In this document: in pieces, positions 5,045 through 6,235 of the stretch | How the letters are laid out: every line of letters starts with the position of its first letter | Numbering within the stretch: the stretch's first letter is position 1 | Assembly (NCBI GenBank): GCA_026388865.1 | Contig: JAPLIX010000455.1 | Coordinates: forward strand, 11,945-18,179 | Direction: 5' to 3' | From: Pseudomonadota bacterium | Lineage (GTDB): Bacteria; Desulfobacterota; WTBG01; CAIYCZ01 | DNA length: 6,235 nucleotides | Translations under genes and position numbers: made by a program | Notes under the pieces: generated by a model | What the model was told of the DNA's origin: nothing | Seen by the model: the letters and a program-made list of their open reading frames with translations, nothing else | The model's database searches: none

Positions 5045-5740
5045 ATGAAGAGCTTAATGGACATACATTCTATTGTGCAGGAAGAGCTGCGAAAGCGGTA
5101 TATGCTTGAGCCGGTGAAATTAAAGCATCCGTTCCCTGAGCGCCCCATCCGGGCGCTGGGATTCATGAACATTAACGGCGAAGTGTTCAGCACGGACAGG
5201 CTGCTGCGCGTCGTATTTATCCGGCCGGACCTACCGGTCTATTTTTCCGTGCGCTCCATGTTCATCCGGCCGCGGGTTGAACTTGACCTGCCGGTATTTG
5301 CCGGAGAAATTATGCGCACCGGGAAAAAGAGGATGGTCCTTGTGGACATCCACCGCACCGGGAAAACCCATCACGATGATTCCGCGCTGTTTGGCGAGAT
5401 GCTGAAAGTTCAGGAGCGCTATCCGGAGTTAATTAAATATACTAAACGGCGGCAGGATGCAATCCAGGAAGTGTTTTCAAAGGCAGCCTGTCAGGTGGTG
5501 ATACCTGAGGAACTAGAAGACCAGGCCGTATGTCTGTGGAAGGAATACCTGAACCTGTTCTGCGACGTTGTTGACCATGCCAGGCCGGTGGCAGGGGAAG
5601 AGTTGAAAAAAACCCAGGAAGTTTTTGAAGATTACCTAAAGACACTGGTGGACCATGACCCGGGAGTCGGCATATGGAAGGTTCTTTTCGGCGCCAAGGG
5701 CGGGGTGGAGCGGTCAATGGATATGCATTTCGGGAGGTGA
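5045..5740 (+). CDS. divergent ferredoxin-dependent bilin reductase family protein (PcyA/PebS/HY2-like)
   Basis: This 231-residue protein has the size of the ferredoxin-dependent bilin reductases, radical enzymes that reduce biliverdin with ferredoxin. Comparing from memory with PcyA and PebS, FIRPRVELDLPVFAGEIM (73-90) aligns with the core LYPKTGADLPCFGMDLM. WKEYLNLFCDVVDHARPV (165-182) and DHDPGVGIWKVLFG (203-216) align with the C-terminal YLTKYKEMIDNNKPV and ELDPVRGYMKNKFG of PebS. Asp205 fits PebS Asp206. The catalytic Asp105 position is Glu88, the His/Asn88 position is Ser71, and the Glu76 position appears to be Ile59, so the active site is unusual. Activity may differ, or the protein may bind a tetrapyrrole without reducing it. 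No signal peptide is seen. GGAGG eight bases before the ATG supports the start. No heme oxygenase is nearby. Family call is fairly sure; substrate and activity are not. Confidence 0.7.
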   Translation: MKSLMDIHSIVQEELRKRYMLEPVKLKHPFPERPIRALGFMNINGEVFSTDRLLRVVFIRPDLPVYFSVRSMFIRPRVELDLPVFAGEIMRTGKKRMVLVDIHRTGKTHHDDSALFGEMLKVQERYPELIKYTKRRQDAIQEVFSKAACQVVIPEELEDQAVCLWKEYLNLFCDVVDHARPVAGEELKKTQEVFEDYLKTLVDHDPGVGIWKVLFGAKGGVERSMDMHFGR

Positions 5741-5959
5741 TTATTTTTTTCTTCCTTCGTGAATGAAGTCGATAATTTCACCTGTTGTTAATCCAAGGTT
5801 AATCCCCTTCACATCAAGAGGTGAAGGGAGCCCGGCCTCCGGCTTTATAATAAAAAACTTCCCATCCGTTGTTTTTATCCTGACACCACCTTCTTTGTCA
5901 GCTTTTTTTAGTATCATATTAAGATTTTGCTGAGCTTTTGAACATGAATAGGTGGTCAT
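5741..5959 (-). CDS. Phd/YefM-like type II antitoxin
   Basis: This 72-residue protein begins MTTYSCSKAQQNLNMILKKA and continues VRIKTTDGKFFIIKPE, the usual Phd/YefM pattern of a DNA-binding N-terminal half. The C-terminal part, SPLDVKGINLGLTTGEIIDFIHEGR, is the kind of segment that wraps the toxin. It should neutralise a PIN-domain RNase and repress its own operon. Its ATG overlaps the stop of the PIN-like frame upstream as ATGA (5956-5959), and GAGGTG inside that gene serves as its ribosome-binding site. The antitoxin is therefore translated after the toxin, the reverse of the usual order. Its stop codon abuts the stop of the plus-strand gene at 5740 with no gap. Confidence 0.75.
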   Translation of the reverse strand: MTTYSCSKAQQNLNMILKKADKEGGVRIKTTDGKFFIIKPEAGLPSPLDVKGINLGLTTGEIIDFIHEGRKK

Positions 5960-6177
5960 AATGGCACCTCAATTATTTTAACATTCATTTTTTTAGCACC
6001 GTATATCAAACGCTTATCAAGGGAAATCAAGGGTATTTTATATTTTATTGCACAACGAATTAAATAGGCATCATAAGTGAAGAAGGCTGCATCTGTTGTA
6101 GGTAAAAAACTGAGATTGGAGTTTGCGTAAGCGTTTCGATTAAAATGGAAAGAAAAATTAAAAAATCTGGAACTCAA
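5956..6177 (-). pseudogene. PIN-domain (VapC-like) toxin, C-terminal part only; N-terminus missing
   Basis: The frame encodes the C-terminal half of a PIN-domain RNase: TYDAYLIRCAIKYKIPLISLD, then AKKMNVKIIEVPL. The YDAY Asp and the LISLD Asp are the third and fourth acidic positions of PIN proteins. Full PIN toxins are about 130 residues and begin with a hydrophobic strand ending in an essential Asp. Here only about 55-60 residues look PIN-like, and the segment before them (Phe/Asn-rich) does not look like the rest of a PIN fold. Only a TTG could start the frame, and an in-frame TAA lies slightly further upstream near 6202. The gene therefore seems truncated or frameshifted, with the inverted-repeat patch at the window edge at the break. 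A frameshifted N-terminus continuing past 6235 is possible. Confidence 0.6.
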
Positions 6178-6223
6178 GAAATCAGAAAAATTATGTTGTT
6201 ACCTTTGTGAGTTCCTGAGTTCC
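6169..6223. repeat. inverted and tandem GGAACTCA repeats at the right edge
   Basis: GGAACTCA at 6169-6176 is the reverse complement of TGAGTTCC, which occurs twice in tandem at 6208-6215 and 6216-6223. The 31-base centre is AT-rich. The patch coincides with the point where the PIN toxin frame loses homology. It resembles the end of a small dispersed repeat or a mobile-element terminus, but no transposase is visible and the window ends 12 bases later. Confidence 0.5.
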
Positions 6224-6235
6224 AAATTCAATCTT

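Noticed and set aside
5442..5717. Minus-strand open frame of 91 codons
   Set aside because: It is antisense to the bilin-reductase-like gene, Pro/Arg-rich, and has no ribosome-binding site.

Overview
The window looks like a stretch of chromosome from a bacterium that uses sigma-54. Evidence for this is an AAA+ domain of the sigma-54-activator type and a full-consensus -24/-12 promoter. A 2[4Fe-4S] ferredoxin paired with a DUF169 protein suggests an anaerobe or facultative anaerobe, and signal peptides suggest an exported-protein compartment. I cannot place the taxon from sequence alone; Desulfobacterota- or Nitrospirota-like lineages are only a guess. No photosynthesis gene is visible, which matters for the bilin-reductase-like gene below.

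Layout, left to right. (1) At 1-811 on the minus strand is the start of a sigma-54-activator-like AAA+ regulator that runs off the left edge. Its Walker A is intact, but the Walker B is degenerate and there is no recognisable GAFTGA loop. (2) At 812-1212 is an AT-rich divergent intergenic region with phased direct repeats and palindromes. (3) At 1213-2121 on the plus strand is a two-gene unit: a DUF169 protein and an 8-Cys ferredoxin. A strong hairpin follows at 2157-2193. (4) At 2222-2856 on the minus strand are two small exported proteins, one a low-complexity charged helix and one with a small beta-type domain. They lie behind a textbook sigma-54 promoter at 2970-2984. (5) At 3201-4945 on the minus strand is a NodI/NodJ-type ABC exporter, ATPase then permease, with an ATGA overlap. 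(6) At 5045-5740 on the plus strand, divergent from the exporter, is a 231-residue protein that I read as a divergent member of the ferredoxin-dependent bilin reductase family (PcyA/PebS/HY2). Key active-site positions appear substituted. (7) At 5741-6177 on the minus strand is a toxin-antitoxin pair in reversed order: the remains of a PIN-domain toxin, then a Phd/YefM-like antitoxin. An inverted-repeat patch at the right edge lies where the toxin's N-terminus should be.

How the parts may work together is mostly inference. The bilin-reductase-like gene and the NodIJ-type exporter share a 99-base divergent intergenic region and could make and export, or respond to, a tetrapyrrole-like compound. 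The ferredoxin at 1915-2121 could in principle supply electrons, but it belongs to a different operon. No heme oxygenase is present in the window. The most interesting item is the bilin-reductase-like gene in this setting. The sigma-54-driven secreted pair and the GAFTGA-less regulator come next.
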